Under the pieces are notes generated by a model, which searched no databases, was not told where the DNA came from, and saw only the letters and a list, made by a program, of their open reading frames with translations. From an uncultured Phycisphaerae bacterium (GTDB lineage: Bacteria > Planctomycetota > Phycisphaerae > UBA1845 > Fen-1342), in NCBI GenBank assembly GCA_937928595.1, contig CALGJV010000012.1, positions 1 to 64,000 on the forward strand: DNA of 64,000 bases, read 5' to 3'. Of the stretch, positions 26,330 through 35,672 are shown piece after piece; positions within the stretch are counted from its first letter, which is position 1; every line of letters starts with the position of its first letter. The position numbers and the translations under genes were made by a program.

Positions 26330-27706
26330 ATGCAGTTCCTGAAAGCCCACTGGGTGCCCCTGGCGTGCGGCGTGGTGAGCCTGGCCGCGGTCGTGGTCCT
26401 GATCCTCGGCCTGCTCAGCGATGACGTCGTGACGGAGATGAACAAGCGCGTCAGCGCGGCCGGCCAGATCCAGTCGCTGGCCTCCAGTCCCAAGAACGAC
26501 GAGATCATCCTGGCGGAGCAGAGGCGCGGGGAGCGGTTCAAGGAGCAGTACGAGAACGTCGTGCGGCAGACGGCCGAGTTCAACCGCCGGGCGCCGCTGC
26601 TGGAGGGGGTGTTCCCCAAGCCGGCGCAGGAAGAACTTCGTTACCGCTTCAAGGAGGAGTACAAGGACCAGCTCTACGAGCTGCCGCGCGACCTGGCCGC
26701 GGGCGACCTGCCCACACCGCAGGATGTGCAGGATGTGGCCGAGGCGATGGCGGACGAGGCCCGCCGGAAGGCGGAGCAGGGTGAGCCGACGACGCCGGAG
26801 CCGGCCGCACCACCGACGGGCGGACCGGGGCTGGGTCCGCCGGGCGGCTGGGGCGGCGGGCCCCCGGGCGGCTGGGGTGGCGGTCCGCCGGGGGGTTGGG
26901 GCGGTGGGCCGCCGGGCGGGCGACCCCCTCCGGGCTTCGGCGGCGGACCACCGGGCGGATTCGGAGGAGGACCGCCGGGGGGAACGCCCGGCGGCGCGCC
27001 GGTGACGGAGGCCGCGCAGCAGCGCGCCGCGGTCAAGAAGGCCCGCGAAATTCAGGTGTACGCGTCGCTCGACCGGACGCGCCCCTCGTTCCACATCAGT
27101 CCGATTGTGGATACGCTCGACGCGCCCAGCCCGCGGGAGATGTGGTACGCGCAGGTGTCCCTGTGGATCCAGCAGGATTTCGTCCGGGCGGTGCGGATGC
27201 TCAACGATGCCTTCGCCCGCAGCCTGGGCGACAAGCCCGCGAATGTCACGACCTTGCCCGTGAAGCGGATCGTGGAGCTGCGCGTGCTGGGCTACGTCAC
27301 CTCCACCGGCGCGCTGCTCGAGATCCCGGCGGCGGGTGTGCAGTCCAGCACGGGGGCGGGCGGCTCGGCGACGCCGGCGGCCGAGGCCGGACCGTCGCTG
27401 ACCGGGCGCAAGAGCGACGAGCAGTTTGACGTGGTGCGGTTCACGGCGACCGTGGTGGTGGACCAGCGCTATCTGCCGCAGCTGATTGACGCGGTGACGC
27501 GCGTGAACTTCTACCAGTGCATCGACCTCGACTTTACGGCGCAGAACACGGACGAGCGGGCCGCGGGCTATTACTACGGCCCGGACCCGGTGGTCCGCGC
27601 CACGCTGACGTTCGAGGGCTACATGGCGCGCAAGATTTACAAGGAACTGATGCCGCCGGAGGTGCTCCAGGACCTCGGTGCGGCGCAGCCGCCGGCCGGG
27701 CAGTGA
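26330..27706 (+). CDS. Bitopic pilus-like periplasmic protein (PilO-like; Amuc_1100-type layout)
   Basis: A 458-residue protein with one N-terminal membrane anchor (about 7-29). A coiled-coil-like region (about 35-130) is followed by a GGPPGGWGG-type linker at about 163-224 and a C-terminal alpha-beta periplasmic domain (about 230-450). This is the layout of PilN/PilO-type inner-membrane alignment proteins. Position between a PilM-type gene and a second bitopic protein recalls Amuc_1101-1100-1099 of Akkermansia; that comparison is by architecture, not alignment. AGGAGATG precedes ATG 26330, 50 bases after the previous stop. Confidence 0.7.
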   Translation: MQFLKAHWVPLACGVVSLAAVVVLILGLLSDDVVTEMNKRVSAAGQIQSLASSPKNDEIILAEQRRGERFKEQYENVVRQTAEFNRRAPLLEGVFPKPAQEELRYRFKEEYKDQLYELPRDLAAGDLPTPQDVQDVAEAMADEARRKAEQGEPTTPEPAAPPTGGPGLGPPGGWGGGPPGGWGGGPPGGWGGGPPGGRPPPGFGGGPPGGFGGGPPGGTPGGAPVTEAAQQRAAVKKAREIQVYASLDRTRPSFHISPIVDTLDAPSPREMWYAQVSLWIQQDFVRAVRMLNDAFARSLGDKPANVTTLPVKRIVELRVLGYVTSTGALLEIPAAGVQSSTGAGGSATPAAEAGPSLTGRKSDEQFDVVRFTATVVVDQRYLPQLIDAVTRVNFYQCIDLDFTAQNTDERAAGYYYGPDPVVRATLTFEGYMARKIYKELMPPEVLQDLGAAQPPAGQ

Positions 27707-27725
27707 AGACGGCGGAGGTGCAACC

Positions 27726-29693
27726 ATGTCCCAGAAAGGTTCGCTGAGCTTCATCGAGCTGCACGTGGAGAAGCTGGTGCTCGGGCTGGCGGGAGCGCTG
27801 CTGCTCGGGCTGGTGGTGTACTTCTTCGTCATCGGTCCGAACAAGGTCGAGTTCGGCGGCACGACCCTGGGGCCGGGCGCGCTCGACGAGGCGATCCTCC
27901 AGCGGGCGCAGGACCTCAAGCGCACGTTCGCCAGCAAGAAGGCCGAAGAGACGCCCGTGCCGAACTACTCGCAGCAGCTCAGCCAGAAGCTGAACGAGGG
28001 TGTGCTGGGCGTCGAGAACGCGCTGGTGCCGCGCGCGCTGCGGGTGACGGCGGCGTTCGGGCCGCCGCTGCCGGTCTTCGCGGAAGAGCAGCAGGGGCCG
28101 GACGACGTGGTCGTGGTGACGCCGCTGCCGCCGAGCCAGCCGGTCGTGCGGACCGGCATCAGCCTGGTGTACCGCCAGCCGGCGGTGCTCGGCGAGCGCC
28201 GCCAGCCGGGCCTCGGCGACGAGCCCGAGGGCCTCTCGTGGGTGACGGTCGCGGCGTACTTCCCGCGGAGTCAGCAGAGCAACGCGATGCTGAGCGCGGG
28301 GTACGCCGGCTACCTGTCAAAGGTGTTCGTCGTGGGCACGGACGTGCAGCGGCAGGAGTTGCGGGCCGACGGCACATACGGGGAGTGGGAAGACGTCTCG
28401 GCCAGCAAGGCCATGCCGACCGTCGACGTGCCGACGCCGGTGATCGACGACCGGACCGGCGCGGTGCTCAACCAGGCCGAGCTCGACCGCGCGTTCGAGC
28501 AGATCCGGGCGTACCAGGACACGCTGCTCCAGCCCGCGTTCTACGAGTGGAAGGGCGGCGATCCGTGGCAGGTTCCGCCGCTGCGCGGCCATGAGGACAT
28601 CGAGGAAGAAGAGGTGGAGGCGGATCGGCCGACGCCGAAGGAGCCCGACCGGCCCAGACCGCCGCAGCCGCCCCGCCCGCCTCCGGGTGGCACGCCGCCG
28701 GGACAGCGGCCGGGCGGCGGCGGATTGCCGCCGGGCGGGGGCGGTTGGGCCGGAGGCCCGCCGGGCGGGTTCGGGCCCCCGGGCGCGCCGCCCGGCCAGC
28801 GCCCCGGTGGTCCGGGCGGTGACAACAAGGCCGCCGCGCGCCGTGAGATCGCCAAGGCGCTGTCGGATGCCTCGAAGGCGCTCGCGAAGAACCCCCAGGA
28901 ATCGCTGCGCCTGGCGCAGAGCGTGCTCAGCAACCCGCACAAGACGAAGTCAGACGAGCGCCGCGCGAACGAAATCGTTAAAAAGGCTGAGAAGGCCATT
29001 CAGAAGCAGACCGAGGGGACGGGCCCGCGTCCGCGCGGCGGCACGACCACCGAGGGCACGCTGGTGGTTGACCCGGAGACGAGCGAGCCGGCGGTCTGGT
29101 TCCATGACGACGCGGTCACGCCCGGCAAGACGTACCGCTATCGGATGCGGGTCAAGCTGTGGAACCGCTACGTCGGCCGGATGCAGTCCCTCAAGGATCC
29201 GGCGCAAGCTCGGCAGGCGGTGCTGGTCGGGGACTGGTCGCTGCCCAGCGATCCCGTGACGGTCGCGCCGCGGACGCACTTCTTCGTGCGCGGCCCGCGC
29301 CCGCGCGGCACGGAGCCCACCGCCAGCGTGGACGTCTTCACCTGGCACGAGGGCGCGTGGCTCAAGGAGAGCTTCGACGTCCAGGTCGGCGACGTGATCG
29401 GCGGGCGGCGCGAAACCCGGATCGCCGAGCGCGACGAAGACAACAAGCCGAAGAAGGCGACCGTCGATTTCAACACGGACGCCGTCGTGCTCGACATCCG
29501 CCTGGACGAGCCCACGCTCCAGCGGCGCCTGGCCGGCAAGTCCGGCGAGTTCGCGTACACCCCGCGGCCGTCGCTCGTGCTGGTCTACCTGGATCCGGCG
29601 GACGGACAGGTGAAGGAGCGTCTGGCCGTGGCCGACCTCAACGACCGGCTCTACAAGAAGCTGAACGACGAGTACAAGGAAGTCATCGAGTAG
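27726..29693 (+). CDS. Bitopic pilus-like periplasmic protein (Amuc_1099-type layout)
   Basis: A 655-residue protein with a short cytoplasmic start (SLSFIELHVEKLVLGLAG) and a membrane segment at about 17-40. A long, mostly beta periplasmic part follows, interrupted by a Gly/Pro-rich linker at about 318-366 and a charged helical segment (about 370-435). The FIELHVEKLVLG start resembles the N-terminal anchor of Amuc_1099-like proteins. I know of no catalytic role; it probably forms part of the inner-membrane platform with the two upstream products. ATG 27726 is preceded by GGAGGTG and lies 19 bases after the upstream stop. It is the last gene of this operon. Confidence 0.65.
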   Translation: MSQKGSLSFIELHVEKLVLGLAGALLLGLVVYFFVIGPNKVEFGGTTLGPGALDEAILQRAQDLKRTFASKKAEETPVPNYSQQLSQKLNEGVLGVENALVPRALRVTAAFGPPLPVFAEEQQGPDDVVVVTPLPPSQPVVRTGISLVYRQPAVLGERRQPGLGDEPEGLSWVTVAAYFPRSQQSNAMLSAGYAGYLSKVFVVGTDVQRQELRADGTYGEWEDVSASKAMPTVDVPTPVIDDRTGAVLNQAELDRAFEQIRAYQDTLLQPAFYEWKGGDPWQVPPLRGHEDIEEEEVEADRPTPKEPDRPRPPQPPRPPPGGTPPGQRPGGGGLPPGGGGWAGGPPGGFGPPGAPPGQRPGGPGGDNKAAARREIAKALSDASKALAKNPQESLRLAQSVLSNPHKTKSDERRANEIVKKAEKAIQKQTEGTGPRPRGGTTTEGTLVVDPETSEPAVWFHDDAVTPGKTYRYRMRVKLWNRYVGRMQSLKDPAQARQAVLVGDWSLPSDPVTVAPRTHFFVRGPRPRGTEPTASVDVFTWHEGAWLKESFDVQVGDVIGGRRETRIAERDEDNKPKKATVDFNTDAVVLDIRLDEPTLQRRLAGKSGEFAYTPRPSLVLVYLDPADGQVKERLAVADLNDRLYKKLNDEYKEVIE

Positions 29694-29735
29694 CGCGATC
29701 CGGGCCGGGGCGGGCCGACGGGTCCGCCCCGGGCT

Positions 29736-29978
29736 TCAGGCCGGCCGCTCATGCGTGCCGTCGCAGAACGGCATCGTGGCGCTGCGGTGGCACTGGCAGA
29801 TCCACAATTCGCCCGGCTGTGTGATCTCGACCTTGGCCGAGTGACAGCCCGTCTCCAGGCGTTTGTGCGCGCCGTCGCAGTACGGGAGCTTCTCCGACCA
29901 GCCGCAGGTGCAGTAGGCTTTGCGGCCGGGGGTTTCGTTGACGCAGATGGGGCCGGTGCCGTGCTTCGGGGGCGTCAT
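29736..29978 (-). CDS. Double CDGSH iron-sulfur domain protein
   Basis: An 80-residue protein with two complete [2Fe-2S] CDGSH sites. The first has Cys23, Cys25, Cys34 and His38 (CTCGWSEKLPYCDGAH); the second has Cys61, Cys63, Cys72 and His76 (CQCHRSATMPFCDGTH). Both have the C-x-C-x8-C-x3-H pattern of 3Cys-1His ligation. Such small prokaryotic proteins are cytoplasmic electron- or cluster-transfer candidates. ATG 29978 was chosen because GAGGAG lies 5 bases upstream; a longer frame exists but has no site. A TATAAT at 30026-30021 may be its -10. Confidence 0.92.
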   Translation of the reverse strand: MTPPKHGTGPICVNETPGRKAYCTCGWSEKLPYCDGAHKRLETGCHSAKVEITQPGELWICQCHRSATMPFCDGTHERPA

Positions 29979-30020
29979 GGTGCTCCTCGTGACGCGGGGG
30001 TCTTGGACCGCCGACGGGGG

Positions 30021-30026
30021 ATTATA
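30021..30026 (-). promoter_or_regulatory. Possible -10 element of the CDGSH gene
   Basis: TATAAT on the minus strand (30026-30021) is a perfect -10 in a very GC-rich setting, 43 bases before the start codon. No clear -35 is seen at 17 bases upstream. Confidence 0.35.
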
Positions 30027-30211
30027 CCGGCCCGGCCCGGTCGCAGGGCGCCGGTTGCGCAGCGCGGCCGGAGGGGCCGACGCCCCAGACGCCCCCAGCG
30101 ACGACGGTCGTGGAGCGGCGCGGGACGAGTGGGGGTTGCCGGTACCCAGGGGCAAGCCGGACTATAAGCGGTGGTCCCCGCCGGGCGGGGTGCGGACCGC
30201 CGGAGCGCGCC

Positions 30212-31945
30212 ATGACGAACGCCGATGTGGCCCGCGTGTTCGAGGAAATCGCCGACCTGCTCGAGATCAAGGGCGAGGAGGCGTTCCGCGTCAACGCGTA
30301 CCGCCGCGTGGCGCGCACGCTGGCGGACCTGACCGAGGACCTGCACGCCGTCGCGGCCCGCGGCAGTCTGGCGGATCTGCCGGGTGTGGGCAAGGCGTCG
30401 GCACAGAAGATCGCCGAACTGCTCGAAACCGGCACGCTCGCGCTGCGGCGGGAGCTCGCGGCCGAGGTGCCGGAAACGCTGCTCGAGCTGTTGCGGATCC
30501 CCTCGGTCGGACCGAGGAAAGCCGCGCTGCTCTGGAAGGAGCTGGGGGTGCGCAGCGTCGCGGAGCTGGAAGCGGCGCTGGCGGCCGGGCGGCTCGCCGG
30601 GTTGAAGGGGTTCGGCGCCAAGAGCATCGAGCAGATCGCGCGCGGGATCGCATTCCGGGCGCAGAGCGCGGGCCGCACACGGCTGGGTGACGCCTGGGCG
30701 CTGGCGGAAGAGCTGCGGGCGGCGCTGGCGGCGCTGCCGGGGGTGGAGCGCGTCGAGTGCGCCGGGTCGCTGCGGCGGGCGCGGGAGACGGTCGGCGACC
30801 TGGATCTGCTGTGCGTGGCGCGCGACGGGCCGCGCATCGTCGAGGCCTTCACGCACCTGCCGCCCGTGCGCGAGGTGCTCGCCGCGGGCGCGACGAAGGG
30901 CTCGGTGCGCGTGGCCGTCGGGGCGGGCAGCATCCAGGTGGACCTGCGGGTGATCCCGGCCGACTCGTTCGGCGCGGCGTGGCAGTATTTCACGGGCAGC
31001 AAGGAGCACAACGTCCGGCTGCGCGAGCTGGCGGTGCGACGCGGCTGGAGCCTGAGCGAGTACGGGCTGACCGAAGGGGAACGCACGCTGGCGGCGCGGA
31101 CCGAGGAGGAGATCTACGCCGCGCTCGGACTGCCCTGGATCCCGCCGGAGCTGCGCGAGGACCGCGGCGAGTTCGAGCCCGGGGCGGTCCCGGCCGACCT
31201 GCTGACGGAGCGCGCCGTGCGCGGCGACCTGCACATGCACACCAGCGCGAGCGACGGCCGCCACTCGGTCGAGGAGCTCGCGGCCGCGGCCCGCGCCCGC
31301 GGTTACGCGTACATCTGCGTGACCGACCATTCACAGAGCAGCGCGATCGCGGGCGGGTTGAAGGTGGCCGCGCTGCGAGCTCATGCCGAGCGGGTGCGCG
31401 CCGCGGCGGCGCGGATCTGCGACCTCACCGTCTGGATCGGCACCGAGGTGGACATTCTCGCAGACGGGCGGCTGGACTATCCTGACGAGGTGTTGGCGGA
31501 GCTGGATTTCGTGATCGCGTCGATCCACTCCGGGCTGGGCCACGACAGCGCGGCGAATACGCGGCGCACGCTGGCGGCGATCGAGAACCCGTACGTGAAC
31601 TGCATCGGCCACCCGACGGGGCGGCTGATCAACGAACGCGAGGCGATGCCGCTCGATGTCGACGCGGTCGCGCAGGCCGCGGCTCGGACCGGCACGGCGC
31701 TGGAGATCAACGCCAATTACTACCGGCTGGACCTGAAGGACCAGCACGCGCGGCGGGCGCGTGACCTGGGTGCGACGTTGTGCATCAACACGGACACGCA
31801 CAGCGTGGACCAGTTCGACCAGATGCGGTTCGGCGTGCTCACGGCGCGGCGGGCGGGCCTGCGCGCGGGCGACGTGCTGAACACGCGCACGGCTGAAGAG
31901 GTGCGGGCGTTCGTGGAGCGGAAGCGCCGCGGCGCGCGGCGCTAG
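30212..31945 (+). CDS. polX: DNA polymerase/3'-5' exonuclease PolX
   Basis: A 577-residue family X DNA polymerase with a C-terminal PHP nuclease domain, the usual length for bacterial PolX. An N-terminal helix-hairpin-helix region (about 1-130, with LPGVGKASAQKIAELL and IPSVGPRKAALLW) is followed by the polymerase palm with ETVGDLDLLC metal-binding Asp residues and a third Asp in VDLRVI. The PHP domain starts at about 330 with GDLHMHTSASDGRHS and VTDHSQS, then HPTGRLI and NTDTHSVDQFD. It fills short gaps in base excision repair. ATG 30212 has GGAG 6 bases upstream. TATAAG (30163-30168) may be a -10. Confidence 0.95.
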   Translation: MTNADVARVFEEIADLLEIKGEEAFRVNAYRRVARTLADLTEDLHAVAARGSLADLPGVGKASAQKIAELLETGTLALRRELAAEVPETLLELLRIPSVGPRKAALLWKELGVRSVAELEAALAAGRLAGLKGFGAKSIEQIARGIAFRAQSAGRTRLGDAWALAEELRAALAALPGVERVECAGSLRRARETVGDLDLLCVARDGPRIVEAFTHLPPVREVLAAGATKGSVRVAVGAGSIQVDLRVIPADSFGAAWQYFTGSKEHNVRLRELAVRRGWSLSEYGLTEGERTLAARTEEEIYAALGLPWIPPELREDRGEFEPGAVPADLLTERAVRGDLHMHTSASDGRHSVEELAAAARARGYAYICVTDHSQSSAIAGGLKVAALRAHAERVRAAAARICDLTVWIGTEVDILADGRLDYPDEVLAELDFVIASIHSGLGHDSAANTRRTLAAIENPYVNCIGHPTGRLINEREAMPLDVDAVAQAAARTGTALEINANYYRLDLKDQHARRARDLGATLCINTDTHSVDQFDQMRFGVLTARRAGLRAGDVLNTRTAEEVRAFVERKRRGARR

Positions 31946-31951
31946 CGTTGT

Positions 31952-33427
31952 TCAGCGTCGGAACTTGCGCGGTGTGCGGAAGCGGCTGCCCAGCGTGCGG
32001 CGCACCGGCCGGTAGCCGAGCGCGTCGAGCACCGCGTCGCGCCGGCGGGCCTCCCGATAGCGCGTCGGCGCCAGCCCCGCGGGTGCCGGGGCGGTGGCCG
32101 TCGCGGCGGCCCGGTCGGCCTCGGTCGGGGCCCGCTTCACCAGCCACTGCGGATCGAACTTCGGCAGCTCCTTGTTGATCCGTTTTTCGATCTCCGTCAG
32201 CAGCTTGCCCTCCTCGGGCGTCACGAACGTCACCGCGTAGCCGGTCTTGCCCATCCGGGCGGTCCGGCCGATGCGGTGCACGTACGCGGCCGGGTCCTCG
32301 GGCGCGTCGTAGTTGATGATGTGGGAGATGTCCATGACGTCGAGGCCGCGCGAGGCGAGGTCGGTCGCGACCAGCACCTGGATGGACTGCGAGCGGAAAC
32401 TCTTCATCACGCGGTCGCGCCGCTCCTGCACCAGATCGCCGTGGATCTCCTTGCAGTTCACGCCCTCCTTCCTGAGGTTCTGCGCGACGCGGCGGGCCTT
32501 GTGCTTGGTGTTCGTGAAGACGATCGCCAGGGTGGGGGCCTCGTGCTTGAGCAGTCCGACCAGCGTGCGGAACTTGTCCTCCGGGTGCACCGTCACGAAG
32601 CCGTGATCGATGCTCTCGACGGTCAGCATGTCGTGCGACACGTTGACCTCGACCGGCTCGTGCATGAACGAGCGGGCCAGCTTCTGGATCTCGTCATCCA
32701 GCGTGGCCGACACGAAGATCGTCTGGTGCGGGGCCTCGATCGCCCGCAGGATCTTGCGGATGTCGTCCCGGAAGCCGATGTCCAGCATCCGGTCGACCTC
32801 ATCCAGCACCGCCATCCGCAGCTGGCTGATGTCGAGCTGCTTGCGGTGCATCAGGTCGAGCACGCGCCCCGGCGTGCCGATCGCGATCTCCGGCCGGCCT
32901 TTCAGCGCCGCCAACTGATCGCGCATGTTCCGGCCGCCGAGAATCACCACGGTCTTGAGCGGCTTGGTGGCCGTCAGCTTCCGCACGTGCTCGTGAACCT
33001 GGTCGGCCAGTTCCCGCGTCGGCACCAGCACGAGTGCCTGCAGCCCCTCGCCGGGCGTAATCCGCTGGATGATCGGCAACGCGAAGGCGGCCGTCTTGCC
33101 GGTGCCCGTGCGAGCCTGGCCGAGGCAATCCTTGCCCTCGAGCGCCAGCGGAATGAGCTCACGCTGGATGTCCGTGGGCTGCGCGAACTGGACGCGCTCG
33201 AGCACGGCGATCAGATCGTCGTCGAGCCTGAGCTTGCGCCAGGCCTCGGCGTCGAACGGAGCGGCCGGCTCGGCAGGCTCCGCGGCGCGGGTCTCCGCGA
33301 CCGCGGTGGCCGGTGTGTCCGGGCTGCCCGGGTGTTGAGCCTCGCGGGGCCGTTCGCTCCGTCCCCCGCGTCCTCGTCGCCGCCCGCGGCGGGCCGGGCG
33401 GTCCTCGCGGTCACTGGTGTGCGTCAT
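31952..33427 (-). CDS. DEAD-box ATP-dependent RNA helicase
   Basis: A 491-residue RNA helicase. The motifs appear in order: Q motif region (FAQPTDIQ), I (ARTGTGKTAA), Ia (PTRELAD), II (DEVD, where the family norm is DEAD), III (SAT), V (ATDLASRGLD) and VI (HRIGRTARMG). N-terminal residues 1-70 are Arg/Gly-rich and charged; the C-terminal tail is basic. DEVD is a rarer, still acidic motif II and is compatible with ATP hydrolysis. ATG 33427 was chosen because it starts at the charged N-terminus expected for the family; the frame remains open much further upstream without support. It converges with polX at a 6-base gap. Confidence 0.93.
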   Translation of the reverse strand: MTHTSDREDRPARRGRRRGRGGRSERPREAQHPGSPDTPATAVAETRAAEPAEPAAPFDAEAWRKLRLDDDLIAVLERVQFAQPTDIQRELIPLALEGKDCLGQARTGTGKTAAFALPIIQRITPGEGLQALVLVPTRELADQVHEHVRKLTATKPLKTVVILGGRNMRDQLAALKGRPEIAIGTPGRVLDLMHRKQLDISQLRMAVLDEVDRMLDIGFRDDIRKILRAIEAPHQTIFVSATLDDEIQKLARSFMHEPVEVNVSHDMLTVESIDHGFVTVHPEDKFRTLVGLLKHEAPTLAIVFTNTKHKARRVAQNLRKEGVNCKEIHGDLVQERRDRVMKSFRSQSIQVLVATDLASRGLDVMDISHIINYDAPEDPAAYVHRIGRTARMGKTGYAVTFVTPEEGKLLTEIEKRINKELPKFDPQWLVKRAPTEADRAAATATAPAPAGLAPTRYREARRRDAVLDALGYRPVRRTLGSRFRTPRKFRR

Positions 33428-33894
33428 GTGTGGCAGTGTTCCCAAGCCTTTCCGACTGTCGCAGTGCGGCCGGGTCGCCCCGTCACCGGCACGCACCGCG
33501 TGTTTGCAGCCCCCAAGTGTTTCGCGTCCGGTGCCCCGCGTTTTCTCGCCTGGGGGCGACGTCCGATAACGCGACGACCTACTCCACGCTTGCTTCGTTG
33601 CGCATAATGTAGCTAACTTTTGCGGCGGCACAAGCTTCGGCCTCCCGGGCGCGCGGCTGCCGGGACGGGCATGCGGTCCCGGGCGCGCGGTGGTCGGCCG
33701 ATAGAAACATCTGCTGGGCCGATAGTTGTGGCGACGGGCGGCCCGCATCCGCGGGCGATCTGGCGTGTAGAAGAGGGGACGGCGGGCCGACGGCCCGTCG
33801 CTCGGCGGGTGGGGGTGCCCCGTCGAACAGGACCGGGCGCAGGCGACCGGCGGCGGGTGTCGGCGGTGGCTTCGCAGAGGCAGCAGGACAGGCG
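33428..33894 (+). other. 467-base divergent intergenic region (helicase / gspF operon)
   Basis: No gene seen. An AT-rich patch at 33598-33625 (around CATAAT/ATTATG) is the most likely promoter core, but I cannot place a convincing -35 on either strand. Two copies of GGCCGATAG, at 33696-33704 and 33717-33725, repeat at 21 bases, about two helical turns, and could bind a dimeric regulator ahead of the secretion operon. Confidence 0.45.
33696..33725 (+). repeat. Direct repeat GGCCGATAG upstream of gspF
   Basis: Two identical 9-base copies spaced 21 bases start to start. A related TCGGCCGATA lies upstream of the giant secretin gene (42582-42591). A regulatory role is inferred from spacing and position. 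Confidence 0.35.
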
Positions 33895-35100
33895 ATGCCG
33901 ACGTTTGCCTACAAGGCGCGGAACACATCCGGCGAGCAGATTCGGGGGACGCTGATCGCGGAGTCGTCGCACGCGGCGGCGCGGCTGCTGGACGAGCGGT
34001 CGCTGCTGCCGATCGAGCTGGAGGAGGTGCGGTCGCAGCAGCGCTCGCTGCTGACGGGGCGGACGCGGCGCGTGAGCCTGTCGAAGGTCGGGCAGATGTA
34101 CGAGCAGCTCGCCGACCTGCTGCGGGCGGGCGTGCCGATCTTGCGGGCGCTGGAGGTGCTGGCGCAGCAGGCGTCGACGCCGGCCCTGGGGCGCGTGCTG
34201 CGGGAGGTGCGGGACAGCGTGGCGGGGGGCGAGGCGCTGGCCGACGCGATGCTCAAGCACCCGCACGCGTTTCCGGAGCTGCACGCGTCGATGGTGCGCG
34301 CGGGCGAGAAGGGCGGGTTCCTCGAGGACGTGCTTTCACGGTTGTCGGAGTTCGTGTCGCGACAGGACGCGCTGCGGAACAAGTTCATCGGCGCGCTGGT
34401 CTACCCGTGCGTGCTGCTGGTCGGAGCGACGGGGGCGGTGGCGTTCATCATGGCGTACGTAGTGCCGAAGATCCGGCAGGTGCTGGAGAACCAGCCGCTG
34501 CCGCTGCCGACGGTGATCGTGTTCGGCGCGAGCGACGGCCTGCGGTTGTACTGGCACTGGCTGCTGGGGGGCCTCGTGCTGCTGGTCGGTGCGCTCATGG
34601 CGTACTTTCGCAGCGAATCCGGGCAGGCGTTGTGGGCGAAGCTGCAACTCCGCACGCCGGGGCTGGGTCGGATCTACACGATGATCTCGATCTGCCGGTT
34701 CTGCCGCATTCTGGGCACGCTGCTGACCAACGGCATTCCGATCCTGCAAGCGCTGAAGGTGGCGAAGGATTCGACCGGCAACCAGATCCTGGCCGACGCC
34801 GTGGACGAGGCGGCCGAGAGCGTGCGGGGCGGGCAGTCGCTGGCCCGGCCGCTGGCGGCGAGCAAGGTGTTCCCGCCGGCGATCATCGACATGATCGCGG
34901 TGGCGGAGGAGAGCAACAGCCTGGACAAGGTGCTGATCGAGGTCGCGAACACGCAGGAGGAGCGGACCGCGCGGCAGATTGACCTTACAATGCGGATGGT
35001 CGAGCCGCTGTTGCTGATGTTCATGGGCGTGGCGATCGCCCTGATCGCGGTCGCGTTGCTCGTGCCGATTCTGCGGATGTCGACCGGTGGATTGCGGTAG
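33895..35100 (+). CDS. gspF: Type II secretion inner-membrane platform protein GspF
   Basis: A 401-residue polytopic protein of the GspF/PilC family, the usual length. It begins PTFAYKARNTSGEQIRGTL. Two homologous cytoplasmic helical domains (about 65-170 and 265-370) share the family pattern (QLADLLRAGVPILRALEVL and RILGTLLTNGIPILQALKV), with membrane segments at about 170-195, 220-240 and 375-397. It forms the membrane platform that couples the assembly ATPase to pseudopilus growth. AGGACAGG precedes ATG 33895. It heads the operon gspF-G-H-I-J-K-L-M-D. No GspE ATPase gene precedes it, unlike in most T2SS operons. Confidence 0.95.
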   Translation: MPTFAYKARNTSGEQIRGTLIAESSHAAARLLDERSLLPIELEEVRSQQRSLLTGRTRRVSLSKVGQMYEQLADLLRAGVPILRALEVLAQQASTPALGRVLREVRDSVAGGEALADAMLKHPHAFPELHASMVRAGEKGGFLEDVLSRLSEFVSRQDALRNKFIGALVYPCVLLVGATGAVAFIMAYVVPKIRQVLENQPLPLPTVIVFGASDGLRLYWHWLLGGLVLLVGALMAYFRSESGQALWAKLQLRTPGLGRIYTMISICRFCRILGTLLTNGIPILQALKVAKDSTGNQILADAVDEAAESVRGGQSLARPLAASKVFPPAIIDMIAVAEESNSLDKVLIEVANTQEERTARQIDLTMRMVEPLLLMFMGVAIALIAVALLVPILRMSTGGLR

Positions 35101-35152
35101 CGGGCGCGCGACACGCGTGTGTCGGGACCCTCAGAGCGTACTGGAGACTGCG

Positions 35153-35608
35153 ATGAACCGACGTGCACACAAGCGAGTCAACCGGAAGCGGGCGTTCACG
35201 CTGCTCGAAGTGCTGATGGTGGTCGTCATCATCGGCCTGCTGGCGGCGTTCGTCGTCCCGAACTTCTTCGGCGCGGGTGAGAAGGCCAAGAAGGACCTCA
35301 CGCAGGCGCTGGTGGACTCGGGCCTGAACGGCGCGCTGGACCTCTACCGCGCGCACATGGGCAGCTACCCGCGCAGCGACGAGGGCGGACTGCAACTGCT
35401 GCTCGAGAAGCCCAACGACGAGGAGAAGGCCAAGCGGTGGGCCGGCCCCTACATCAAGCGCGCCCAGGACATCAAGGACGCCTGGCAGAGGGAACTGATC
35501 TACAAGTGTCCGGGCGACGTGAACTCGGAAAGCTACGACCTCTCGAGCGCCGGCCCCGACGGCCAGGAAGGGACCGACGACGACATCCGGAACTGGCAGC
35601 GGACCTGA
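35153..35608 (+). CDS. gspG: Major pseudopilin GspG
   Basis: A 151-residue type IV pilin-like protein. A basic leader (MNRRAHKRVNRKRA) precedes the methylation and cleavage motif, then FTLLEVLMVVVIIGLLA with Glu at mature position 5. Residue -1 is Ala, not the usual Gly. The C-terminal domain has the conserved calcium loop region of GspG (SSAGPDGQEGTDDDIRNW). It should be the main subunit of the pseudopilus. GGAGA lies 7 bases before ATG 35153, 52 bases after gspF. Length and the calcium loop identify it as GspG rather than a type IV pilin. Confidence 0.94.
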   Translation: MNRRAHKRVNRKRAFTLLEVLMVVVIIGLLAAFVVPNFFGAGEKAKKDLTQALVDSGLNGALDLYRAHMGSYPRSDEGGLQLLLEKPNDEEKAKRWAGPYIKRAQDIKDAWQRELIYKCPGDVNSESYDLSSAGPDGQEGTDDDIRNWQRT

Positions 35609-35672
35609 CGGTCCGGCCCGGCGGCACGCGACGCAGCGCGCCGCCGGCCCGGCGACGCGGCCGAGGAACGAC

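Noticed and set aside
25677-28825. Regular GGPPGG DNA repeats as a CRISPR-like or minisatellite array
   Set aside because: They lie in frame inside three genes, vary in unit length, and encode Gly/Pro linkers; there are no spacers.
30136-30168. TTGCCG and TATAAG as a full promoter for polX
   Set aside because: The spacing is 21 bases, too long for a normal sigma-70 promoter; only the -10-like element is mentioned.
33428-33928. Upstream extension of the DEAD-box helicase frame
   Set aside because: No similarity to the family, overlaps the gspF start, and ATG 33427 fits the charged N-terminus expected for such helicases.
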